Shown piece by piece: positions 46,657-56,754 of a stretch of DNA of 64,000 nt; the stretch's first letter is position 1, and every line of letters starts with the position of its first letter. This DNA comes from Vicia villosa (taxonomy: Eukaryota; Streptophyta; Magnoliopsida; Fabales; Fabaceae), in the NCBI RefSeq assembly GCF_029867415.1, contig NW_026705330.1, positions 1 through 64,000 of the forward strand. The letters are read 5' to 3'. Made by a program: the position numbers and the translations under genes. Below the pieces are notes generated by a model that saw nothing but the letters and a program-made list of their open reading frames with translations, did not search any database and was not told where the DNA came from.

Positions 46657-49600
46657 ATGCATCATTCTGCATTTTGGTCTTGCTTCCGAGAGTATTCCCG
46701 AGGTCTTATTCAGTGTTCTTCATACAGAATCAAACTGTCTCACCGGTATAACACTCGAGCTAACTGCAAGAAGAAGATGGAAGGTCTTGAACAAGAGAAT
46801 CGTGAGCTACGCGAAGAGGTTGTTACTTTGAGATCTGGTGTGGATCGTCTCACTACTCTGGTTGAGACATTGATGGCTACTCAGAATCAGAATCAGAATC
46901 AGGTTCCTCCTCCCAACGCCCAAGCTCAGGGTCAGACCACTGTGATTTCCGAAATTGCTGCTACAACCATTCCTGCTGTTCCTGTTGGTGCTACCCAGCA
47001 ACGTATGCCTAATGGCTATCCCTGGGGCATGCCTGAAGGTTATTTGTCTGTTCCTGAGATGACTCGTCCGTTGACTCCTGTTATGGTCAACACATCTCCT
47101 ATTGTTCATACTGGTCCTTTTGTCCCAGAGCCCATTTATGATGCTGCTCCAAGTGAAATTCAAGACAGAATGGATGGTTTCCAAGATCAGTTTGAAGAAC
47201 TGCAGAAAGAAATGAAAGCCTTGCGTGGGAAAGAACTGTTTGGAAAGAATGTGCATGATCTTTGCCTTGTTCCCAACGTGAAAGTACCTGCTAAGTTCAA
47301 ATTACCTGAATTTGAGAAGTATAAGGGAAACTCCTGCCCTCAGGCACATCTGGTGATGTATGTAAGGAAGATGTCCACTCACACTGATGATCAACGTCTG
47401 TTGATCCATTATTTCCAAGACAGTTTGACTGGAGCTGCTTCTAAGTGGTATATGGGCCTTGATAGCACTCATATTCGCACTTTTAATGACTTAGCTAAAG
47501 CGTTTGTGAAGCAATACAAATATAATGTGGACATGGCTCCTGATAGGGATCAATTGCGAGCTATGATGCAGAAAGAGAAACAATCCTTCAAGGAATATGC
47601 TCAGAGATGGCGTGAGGTTGCCGCCCAAGTGATTCCTCCAATGGAAGAAAAAGAGATGACTAAGATTTTCCTTAAGACTCTTGGTCCGTTTTACTATGAG
47701 AAAATGATTGCGAGTGCTCCTGTAGACTTCACCGAAATGGTGGGTATGGGTGTCGGGTTGGAAGAAGCTGTGCGAGAAGGCCGTCTGGTTCGGAATGACA
47801 ATTCGTCTGGTGGTGCAAAGAAGTATGGTTCTTCATTCCAGAAGAAGAAGGAATCAGATGCTAATGCTGTTTCTCATGGGAGGAATAGTCGATTCAGAAA
47901 TCAATCTCAACAAGTGGCGTCGGTAACTCCTGTTGTGAATTCAGTGCCTGTAGCTCCTGATAATCAACAACCAGCAAGGAGGAATCCGTATCCTCGAGTT
48001 AATATTGATCCTATCCCCATGATGTACACTGAATTGTATCCTGCTCTAATTCATAAGAAGTTGGTTCAACCAAGGTCACCACCTCCTGTTCCAGAGAAAC
48101 TCCCTTGGTGGTACAAAGCTGATGCCACTTGTGCTTTTCATCAGAATGCTCCTGGGCATGACTTAGAGAATTGCTGGCCTTTGAAGAATGAAGTTCAGAG
48201 ATTGGTTCGTTCTGGAATGCTTTCTTTCCGTGATATTGGCCCTAATGTGAAGAACAATCTGTTGCCAACTCATGAAGCGTCTGCTGTGAATATGGTGTAT
48301 GGGTGCCCTGGGAAGTATAAAATTTATCGTGTGGAACACATCAGAGGATCATTGGTAGAGATGCATGCCACTTTGTGTGAATACAGTCATTATGAGCATA
48401 ATCATGCTGCTTGTAGGATCTGTTCAGTTAATCCTTGAGGATGTTATATTGTGAGAAGAGATTTGCAAGAGATGATAGAACAAAGGCTCATTGAGATTCT
48501 GAGGGATAGAGATGAAGATGATGTCAATGTGATTGAACCATGCTTTGAAATCCCAGAATGTGTAGAGATTGGTTATTATGGCAAAGCTGCTGTAGAACCT
48601 CTTGTGATATGTTTGCCTGGATCAGTACCTTATAGTTCTGACAAAGCTGTACCCTACAGATACAATGCCACCATGCTGGAAGCTGGAAAAGAAGTTGAGA
48701 TTAAGCCTCTGTCTTCTGTTGAGAATATAGCAGATGTTAGTAGAGTGACTAGAAGTGGACGAGTTTTTACTCAACCCCAAACAGTTGTGGATGTCCAGAG
48801 GAATCCTACTCAAGTGCCTGTGAACAATAATGATGCGACAAAAGTGAATGCTGGATCATCTTCAGGAAAGGAGATGGATGAGATTTTGAAGCTTATCAAG
48901 ATGAGTGATTATAAGATTGTGGATCAGTTGCATCGCACTCCATACAAGATCTCTATAATGGAGCTGCTGACAAGTTCTCCTGCTCATAGGGATTCTTTGA
49001 TGAAAATACTTGATCAAGCCTTTGTGGATCATGATGTGACGCTGGATCAGTTTAATGGGGTTGTGAGTAATATCACTGCGTGTAACAATCTGAGCTTCAG
49101 TGATGAAGACTTGCCTGAGGAAGGGAGAAATCATAATTTGGCTTTGCACATCTCTGTCAGTTGCAAAGAGGACACAATGTCCAATGTGTTGATCGATACT
49201 GGTTCATCGCTGAATGTCATGCCGAAATCTACTCTTGCTAAGCTGTCTTATGGTGGCACACCAATGAGATTTAGTAATGTGATTGTCAAGGCTTTTGATG
49301 GATCGAAGAAATCAGTGGTTGGAGAGGTTGATTTGCCTATTGGTATTGGACCATTTGTCTTCAAGATTAATTTTCAAGTGATGGACATTTTCCCTGCATA
49401 TAGTTGTTTATTGGGACGCCCATGGATCCATGAGGCTGGGGCAGTTACTTCGACTCTCCACCAAAAGTTGAAATTTGTGAAAGATGGAAAGATGGTTGTT
49501 GTGAATGGAGAACAAGCTTTACTGATTAGTCATCTCTCTTCATTCCGTACCATAGAAGCTGATGAAGTGGTCATTGGAACTGCATTCCAAGCCCTGTCTG

Positions 49601-49955
49601 TTAATGATGAATTCAAAAGGGATGAAGCTTCCATTGCCTCCTTCAAAGATGCTCAACTGGTGGTTCAGAATGGACATTCAGGAGTCTGGGGACAAGTGGT
49701 GAGTCTGCAAGAGAACAAGAATAGAGCTGGTCTGGGATTTTCTGCTTCAGACAAGTCTATGATGAAGCCGAAATTTGCTTTTCGTCCTTATCAGGAGATG
49801 TTACATAGTGCTGGGTTTCTACATCCGACTCTTCCAGAAGTGAGCGCTATTGTTGAAGATAAACCAGAGCCAGAAGTGCCAAACTTTGTGACCCATGGAA
49901 AGATGATTAAGAACTGGATCACCATTGACATTCCTGAGTGTACTCATGCTTCAAA
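46657..49955 (+). pseudogene. gag-pro: Ogre-P gag-pro, one nonsense codon
   Basis: A single frame from ATG 46657 to the splice donor, about 1100 codons, broken only by TGA 48436-48438; aligned copies suggest an Arg CGA there, so a CpG transition. Residues about 41-80 form a coiled coil (MEGLEQENRELREE). The capsid spans about 208-375 (PEFEKYKGNSCPQAH, FKEYAQRWRE). The knuckle is CAFHQNAPGHDLENC near 492-506 (CX2HX5HX4C). After the stop the frame continues to the protease with IDTGSSLNVMP (49195-49227), a FQVMD..YSCLLGRPW flap/helix block and an acidic tail ending THASK. The nearest upstream ATG is used as start; a later Met (MEGLEQ) is an alternative. Gag assembles the particle; Pro cuts the polyprotein. 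Confidence 0.95.
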
Positions 49956-50223
49956 GTAATTTGCTTTTATGTTTTTCAAAAATTCTTTCATTCTGCCCAA
50001 GATGAAAGTAAAGTTGTTGGGGCTTTTTCCTGTTTGTTTTGAACATTAAAATCATCAATAAAAGTCATTTTTTTTCTGCATATACATGCTTTTTATCTTT
50101 TTGCTTTTTCTGGAAAGTGGTAACACAAAAAAAACCTTAAATTGTTTTCATTTGCCATAATCTGCATGATTACATGTTTGCATATATCTTTCCTTTTTTC
50201 TGAAATAATAATCACTTGTGCAG
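49956..50223 (+). other. Ogre-P intron between gag-pro and pol (268 bp)
   Basis: Donor AA|GTAATT (49955/49956) overlaps the TAA stop of gag-pro (49957-49959). The acceptor TGTGCAG ends at 50223 after a T-rich stretch. Exon 1 ends two bases into a codon and exon 2 starts with the third, giving Lys and then the RT frame. The pol frame has no ATG near its start, so it needs splicing or fusion for expression. Sites and phase are conserved in Ogre-A. Confidence 0.88.
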
Positions 50224-53200
50224 ATTAATCAATAAAACCGTTGAAAGTAATGACCCTGCACCCTCTCCTAACTTCGAGTGTCTTGTGTATGAGGCGGAAG
50301 AAGAGAGTGATGAATGTATTCCTGATGAGATTTCTCGACTACTTGAGCACGAGGAAGACACCATTCAGCCATATAAAGAGCCGATAGAAGTCATCAACTT
50401 GGGTTCTGAAGAAGATAAGAAGGAAGTCAAGATTGGGGCACTGCTTGGTCAAGATGTTAAGAAGAGGATGGTAGAGCTTCTTAAAGAATATGTTGACATT
50501 TTTGCGTGGTCCTACCAAGACATGCCTGGGTTGGACACAGATATTGTGGAACATCGTTTGCCGTTGAAACCTGAATGTCCTCCTGTCAAGCAAAAGCTGA
50601 GAAGAAGTCATCCTGATATGGCGGAAAAGATTAAGAATGAGGTCTTGAAGCAGATTGACGCAGGTTTCCTTGTCACTTCTGTGTATCCTCAATGGATTGC
50701 TAATATTGTGCCTGTTCCGAAGAAAGACGGAAAAGTTCGCATGTGCGTTGATTATAGAGATTTGAACAAAGCCAGTCCGAAAGATGATTTTCCTCTACCT
50801 CACATTGATATGTTGGTAGATAGTACGGCAAAGTTTGAGGTTTTCTCCTTCATGGATGGTTTTTCAGGATATAATCAGATTAAGATGGCACCTGAAGACA
50901 TGGAAAAGACAACCTTTATTACGCCATGGGGGACATTCTGTTACAAAGTAATGCCTTTTGGGCTGAAGAATGCTGGCGCGACATATCAGAGGGCCATGAT
51001 CACTCTTTTCCATGATATGATGCACAAAGAAATTGAGGTTTATGTGGATGACATGATTGCCAAGTCCCAGTCAGAGGAAGGGCACATGGAGGATCTTTTG
51101 AAGTTGTTTCAGCGTTTGAGAAAATATCGTCTCCGCCTAAATCCAAACAAATGTACTTTTGGTGTCCGTTCTGGAAAATTATTGGGTTTCATTGTCAGTC
51201 AGAGAGGAATTGAAGTAGATCCTGATAAAGTCAAAGCAATTTAGGAAATGCCAGCACCAAAGACTGAGAAACAAGTGAGAGATTTCCTCGGACGTTTGAA
51301 TTCTATCTCCAGGTTCATTTCCAATATGACTGCTACCTGTGAGCCAATCTTCAAGTTGTTAAAGAAAAATCAGGGATGTGTGTGGAATGAAGATTGTCAA
51401 AAAGCTTTTGACAACATCAAAGAATATCTGCTTGAACCTCCCATTTTGCTCTCTCCAGCTGAGGGAAGGCCTTTGATTATGTACCTCACAGTGCTTGAAA
51501 ATTCAATGGGATGTGTGTTGGGACAGCATGACGAGTCTGGTCGAAAAGAGTATGCAATATACTACCTTAGCAAAAAGTTTACCGAGTGTGAAACAAGATA
51601 CTCGCTGCTTGAGAGAACTTGTTGTGCTATGGTGTGGGCTGCTCGCCGACTGAGACAGTATATGTTGAACCACACCACCCTATTGATTTCCAAAATGGAT
51701 CCAATTAAGTATGTATTTGAGAAACCTGCATTAACTGGAAGGATCACTCGCTGGCAAATGTTGTTATCAGAATATGATATTGAATATCGAGCTCAGAAAG
51801 CTGTGAAAGGAAGTGTGTTGGCGGCGTACCTCGCTCACCAACCAATTGATGATCATCAATCTATCAGAATGAACTTCCCAGATGAAGATATATTGTATTT
51901 GAGAGCTCAAGATTGGGATGAACCGTTGCCAGAAGAAGGGCCAGATCCTGAATCCAAGTGGGGCTTAATTTTTGATGGAGTTTCTAATGTTCATGGCCAT
52001 GGAATTGGCGCCATTATTGTCACTCTGCATGGGTCACATGTACCTTTCACTGTAAGGATATGTTTTGACTGTACAAACAATATTGCTGAGTATGAAGCTT
52101 GCATCATGGGACTTGAAGAGACCATTAATCTGAGAATTAAGATTCTTGATGTTTATGGAGATTCTGCGCTTGTGATTAATCAGATTAAAGGAGAATGGGA
52201 AACTCGTCATCCTGGTTTGATCCCTTACAAAGATTACGCCAGAAGGCTGTTGACGTTCTTTAACAAAGTTGAATTCCACCACATCCCTCGAGACAAGAAT
52301 CAGATGGCTGATGCTTTAGCCACATTGTCCTCCATGTACAAAGTGAATTTTCATAATGAGGAACCTCAGATTACAATCAGACATCTTGATAGACCTGCTC
52401 ATGTATTTGCAGTTGAGGAATCAACAGATGAAAAGCCTTGGTATTTCGATATTAAGCACTTCCTTCAGACTCAAGAATACCCACTTGGGGCATCAAATAA
52501 GGATAAGAAAACTTTGAGGAGACTAGATGGTAGTTTCTTCATCAATGCTGATGTTTTGTATAAAAGGAATTATGACATGGTTTTGCTCAGATGCGTGGAT
52601 AGACACGAAGCAGACATGTTGATGCATGAAACTCATGAAGGATCTTTTGGTACCCATGCCAATGGACATTCGATGGCTAAAAAGATGCTTAGAGCAGGTT
52701 ACTATTGGCTTACAATGGAATCTGATTGCTACAAGTTTGTAAAGAAGTGTCACAAGTGTCAAGTGTATGCTGACAAGATTCATGTGCCTCCGACACTTCT
52801 CAATGTTATTTCTTCTCCAGGGCCTTTCTCTATGTGGGGTATCGATATGATTGGCATGATTGAACCCAAGGCTTCGAACGGACATCGATTCATCCTGGTA
52901 GCAATCGATTACTTTACCAAGTGGGTAGAAGCTGCTTCATATGCTAATGTGACAAAGCAAGTTTTGGTCAAATTTATCAAGAACAACATCATCTGCAGAT
53001 ATGGTGTACCGAGCAAGATCATTACTGATAATGGCTCTAATCTGAATAACAGTATGATGAGAGAACTGTGTGAAAGTTTTAAAATTGAACATCACAACTC
53101 TTCGCCTTATAGGCCAAAGATGAATGGAGCTGTTGAAGCAGCAAATAAGAATATTAAGAAGATTGTGCAAAAGATGGTTGTTACGTACAAGGACTGGTAT

Positions 53201-53686
53201 GAGATGCTCCCATTTGCTTTGCATGGGTACCATACATCTGTTCGTACTTCAACAGGGGCAACTCCCTTTTCTTTGGTTTATGGTATGGAAGCAGTGCTCC
53301 CTATTGAGGTTGAGATTCCATCACTGAGAGTTTTAATGGAAACCAAGTTATCTGAGGCTGAATGGTGTCAGAGCAGGTTTGATCAATTGAATTTGATAGA
53401 AGAAAAGAGAATGACGGCTTTATACCATGGTCAGTTATACCAGAAAAGAATGAAGAAAGCTTTTGATAAGAAGGTTCGACCTCGTGTTTTCAGAGAAGGC
53501 GACCTCGTGCTCAAAAGGATCTTGTCTTTCACCTCCGATTCAAGGGGCAAGTGGACTCCTAATTTCGAAGGACCATATGTTGTTAAGAAAGCCTTCTCTG
53601 GCGGTGCATTAATTCTTGCAACTATGGATGGAGAGGAGCTCCCACGTCCCGTGAATGCTGATGTAGTCAAGAAATACTTCGCCTAA
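50224..53686 (+). pseudogene. pol: Ogre-P pol: RT, two RNase H domains, integrase; one nonsense codon
   Basis: Exon 2 of the polyprotein, about 1150 codons, with one in-frame TAG (51242-51244), where Ogre-A has Gln. RT: CVDYRDLNKASPKD, FMDGFSGYNQI, YVDD (51041-51052). After RT comes the original RNase H, without its acidic residues (IMYLTVLE at the start, LAAYLAHQ where Ogre-A has LADHLAHQ). A second, archaeal-type RNase H follows (IFDG, AEYEA, YGDSA, MADALA: all four acidic positions). Integrase: H..H..CHKCQ zinc domain, WGIDMIG, ITDNGS, NGAVEAANK, then PNFEGPYVVKK. A dual RNase H is a known Tat-lineage trait. All catalytic residues I can check in RT, second RNase H and integrase are present. 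Confidence 0.96.
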
Positions 53687-53709
53687 AAAAATAATAAAAG
53701 AACAGCTCG

Positions 53710-53852
53710 CTAAGTTGAAAACCCGAAAGGGCGGCTTAGGCAAAAAAGAGCGTCTCGGTGGATTGAAAACCCGAAAGGGCGGTCCAGGCAAAAATTAGAG
53801 ACATAAACAGAATAAAATACCCGGTGGACTAAAAACCCGAAAGGGCGGTCCA
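53710..53852 (+). repeat. Three-copy conserved hairpin after integrase stop (Ogre-P)
   Basis: Units at 53710-53739, 53759-53786 and 53825-53852. Each has a 5 bp outer stem, about six bases (T/GAAAA), CCC-GAAA-GGG (GNRA-type tetraloop), CG, the partner arm, then GGCAAAA. Outer stems are CTAAG/CTTAG, TGGAT/GTCCA (one G-U) and TGGAC/GTCCA. The first begins only 24 bases after the stop codon. The Ogre-A copies have the same architecture with further stem variants. Confidence 0.88.
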
Positions 53853-54912
53853 GGCAAAAGTTAGGGATTCATGGCAAGTAACTACATCTGACAAGACTTG
53901 ATCATCAGCAGTCATCTGTTTATCATGAAGAAGTTCAACACATTTCAACGGAAGCCTTTGCTTAGGAATTCCAAGTTGAGAGAGAGGATAGGGTCATTAC
54001 ATTTCAATGTACCTTTCCCACAAAATTACCACTTTCCAAACTTTGTAATCATCTATGGGGTCTTGCCTTTTGCAAGCTACCATTCTATTAAAAAAGTTCG
54101 AGCCTTTACCCTTTATTGGCAATCTTATTTCTTTCATATCTCTCAAATTGTCATTTATTGTTGATAGTAATTTTTGACACAAAAAGAAAATTGATCTCAA
54201 CAAAATCCTTTTTTGAAAAATATAAAAGAAGTTTTGTTTGATTCATGAGTGCATTACAAGGAATGGATATGTTGATGTATTCATATGCAAAAGGGGAAGA
54301 ATATAGCCCACTTAATGTACTTTTGGCCTGGTTCGAAGATGATGTAGAACTCAGTTATTTTTGTTCTCTCAGCTCCAATGTTCCCTCAGTGTTGGGTAGC
54401 ATTTATTCTGAAGCCATCAAAAGATTGTTATAGGAGTTTTTGCTCCGGTGTTCAGCTTGAGACACGCTTGATTATGCTATTTTCGTACTCCATCTCTTGA
54501 GTTCATTCTTGTGCTAAGTTTTGGCAGCATATGCATCATTAACATGCATAAAAAACAGTCATACATTCACATTTGCTATCATGAAGTTTACTGTCAATCA
54601 GATTGCTCTTTCATTTAGAGTGTCTTAAGCAGCAAAAGCTCACTTTCCTTGAAAATCCCCACTGAACTTGTTTCTAGGTGGATAACATGTTTCAGTTATT
54701 CTGTTCAAATGTCTACGAACAGAAGACCAGTGAGTTTTTCCCTCACTTGGTCCAGTCTTTTTGGGGCAGCTTCTTTCCATTTGGTCATGGATTGAATTTT
54801 GGTTGCTGGACAATCAATATTGAGATTATGCATGTGCGTTTGCATCCTTAAATCTTTGAAAAAGTATTATTGATTGCTCTTCACCGTCATTGGTACAAAG
54901 GGGCATCTCTTC
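53853..54912 (+). other. Ogre-P 3' non-coding region, unique part
   Basis: About 1.06 kb without repeats or a convincing gene. A 62-codon ORF (54245-54433) has no recognisable features and no counterpart that I could find in the Ogre-A 3' region. Confidence 0.55.
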
Positions 54913-56330
54913 ATACCTTCAGTGGAACGTTGGTATGTGTTATCGTTAGTGGTACGGCGATACGTCTCTTTCTACCTCCAGTGGAACATTGGTAGTTCAC
55001 CTTCAGTGGAACGTTGGTGTATTTTGTTATCTTCATCGTCAGTGGTACGTCGATGTATTTTTCTTCAATACCTTCAGTGGAACGTTGGTATATGTTATCG
55101 TTAGTGGTACGACGATACATCTTTTTGTACCTCCAGTGGGACGTTGGTAGTTCACCTTCAGTGGAACGTTGGTGTATTGTTATCTTCATCGTCAGTGGTA
55201 CGTCGATGTATTTTTCTTCAATACCTTCAGTGGAACGTTGGTATGTGTTATCGTTAGTGGTACGGCGATACATCTCTTTCTACCTCCAGTGGAACGTTGG
55301 TAGTTCACCTTCAGTGGAACGTTGGTGTATTTTGTTATCTTCATCGTCAGTGGTACGTCGATGTATTTCTCTTCCATACCTTCAGTGGAACGTTGGTATG
55401 TGTTATCATTAGTGGTACGGCGATACATCTCTTTCTACCTCCAGTGGAACGTTGGTAGTTCACCTTCAGTGGAACGTTGGTGTATTTTGTTATCTTCATC
55501 GTCAGTGGTACGTCGATGTATTTCTCTTCAATACCTTCAGTGGAACGTTGGTATATGTTATCGTTTGTGGTACGGCGATACATCTCTTTCTACCTCCAGT
55601 GGGACATTGGTAGTTCACCTTCAGTGGAACGTTGGTGTATTTTGTTATCTTCATCGTCAGTGGTACGTCGATGTATTTTTCTTCAATACCTTCGGTGGAA
55701 CGTTGGTATATGTTATCGTTAGTGGTACGGCGATACATCTCTTTCTACCTCCAGTGGGACGTTGGTAGTTCACCTTCAGTGGAACGTTGGTGTATTTTGT
55801 TATCTTCATCGTCAGTGGTACGTCGATGTATTTCTCTTCAATACCTTCAGTGGAACGTTGGTATATGTGTTATCGTTAGTGGTACGGCGATACATCTCTT
55901 TCTACCTCCAGTGGGACGTTGGTAGTTCACCTTCAGTGGAACGTTGGTGTATTTTGTTATCTTCATCGTCAGTGGTACGTCGATGTATTTCTCTTCAATA
56001 CCTTCAGTGGAATGTCGGTATATGTTATCGTTAGTGGTACGGCGATACATCTCTTTCTACCTCCAGTGGGACGTTGGTAGTTCACCTTCAGTGGAACGTT
56101 GGTGTATTTTGTTATCTTCATCGTCAGTGGTACGTCGATGTATTTCTCTTCAATACCTTCAGTGGAACGTTGGTATATGTTATCGTTAGTGGTACGGAGA
56201 TACATCTCTTTCTACCTCCAGTGGGACGTTGGTAGTTCACCTTCAGTGGAACGTGGGTGTATTTTGTTATCTTCATCGTCAGTGGTACGTCGATGCATTT
56301 CTATTCATATCATCAGTGGAACGATGGTGT
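54913..56330 (+). repeat. Tandem array, about nine units of 155 bp, built of five hairpin subunits each
   Basis: Each 155 bp unit contains five subunits with the core (T/C)AGTGG(A/T/G)ACG flanked by matching arms: ATACC/GGTAT, TATCG/CGATA, TACC/GGTA, CACC/GGTG and CATCG/CGATG. Arms differ between subunits but remain complementary, while the core is constant. The last unit has CATC/GATG (about 56311). Long ORFs on both strands through the array are side effects of a period (155) that is not a multiple of 3 and lacks stops in places. Repeats in this region of Tat elements are known and can seed satellite DNA. Confidence 0.9.
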
Positions 56331-56738
56331 GTTCTCTGTTAACGAAGGATAGGTATTTTGATTCCCCAGTGAAAGAGGATGCATATTTCTCATCCCCAGT
56401 GAAAGAGGATGTCCCCTATTCTCGTCCTAGTGAAAGGTGATGCTTTAACCTCTCTGGCGCGAAATTTTTTCCCCAGTGAAGTTTCTTTTCCCAGCAAAGT
56501 TTCGTCTCTCCAACAGATTCTTATCTTCCCCAGTGGAATTCTTCCCACAAAGACATTTTGTGTTCCCAGTGGATTTCCTTTGCATCCCCAGTGTTGCTAT
56601 GTTTCATCATCATCATATGCATTCATTAAACCTTTGCATTGCATCTTAGGATCAAAAATTGTGTGTTTTATATATTTAAGTCTCTTCAATCTCGTCAAAA
56701 CGAAGATTTGTAATCATCGTACCTCCGGATCGAAGAAA
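56331..56738 (+). other. Ogre-P 3' region after the array
   Basis: Contains short direct repeats of CCCAGTGAAAGAGGATG type (about 56363, 56395) and further CCCAGTG words up to 56590, probably a decayed relative of the array core. No gene seen. Confidence 0.5.
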
Positions 56739-56754
56739 CTTAAATAGGGGCATC
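56739..56754 (+). other. Polypurine tract of Ogre-P
   Basis: CTTAAATAGGGGCATC directly precedes the 3' LTR start TGTCATACCC. Same sequence as in Ogre-A and Ogre-B. Confidence 0.82.

Noticed and set aside
54245..54433. 62-codon ORF in the Ogre-P 3' region
   Set aside because: No domain, no counterpart in Ogre-A, and length within chance expectation.
54874..56440. Many overlapping ORFs of 67-148 codons on both strands
   Set aside because: They are repeat translations of the 155 bp array shifted between frames; no start context or conserved protein feature.
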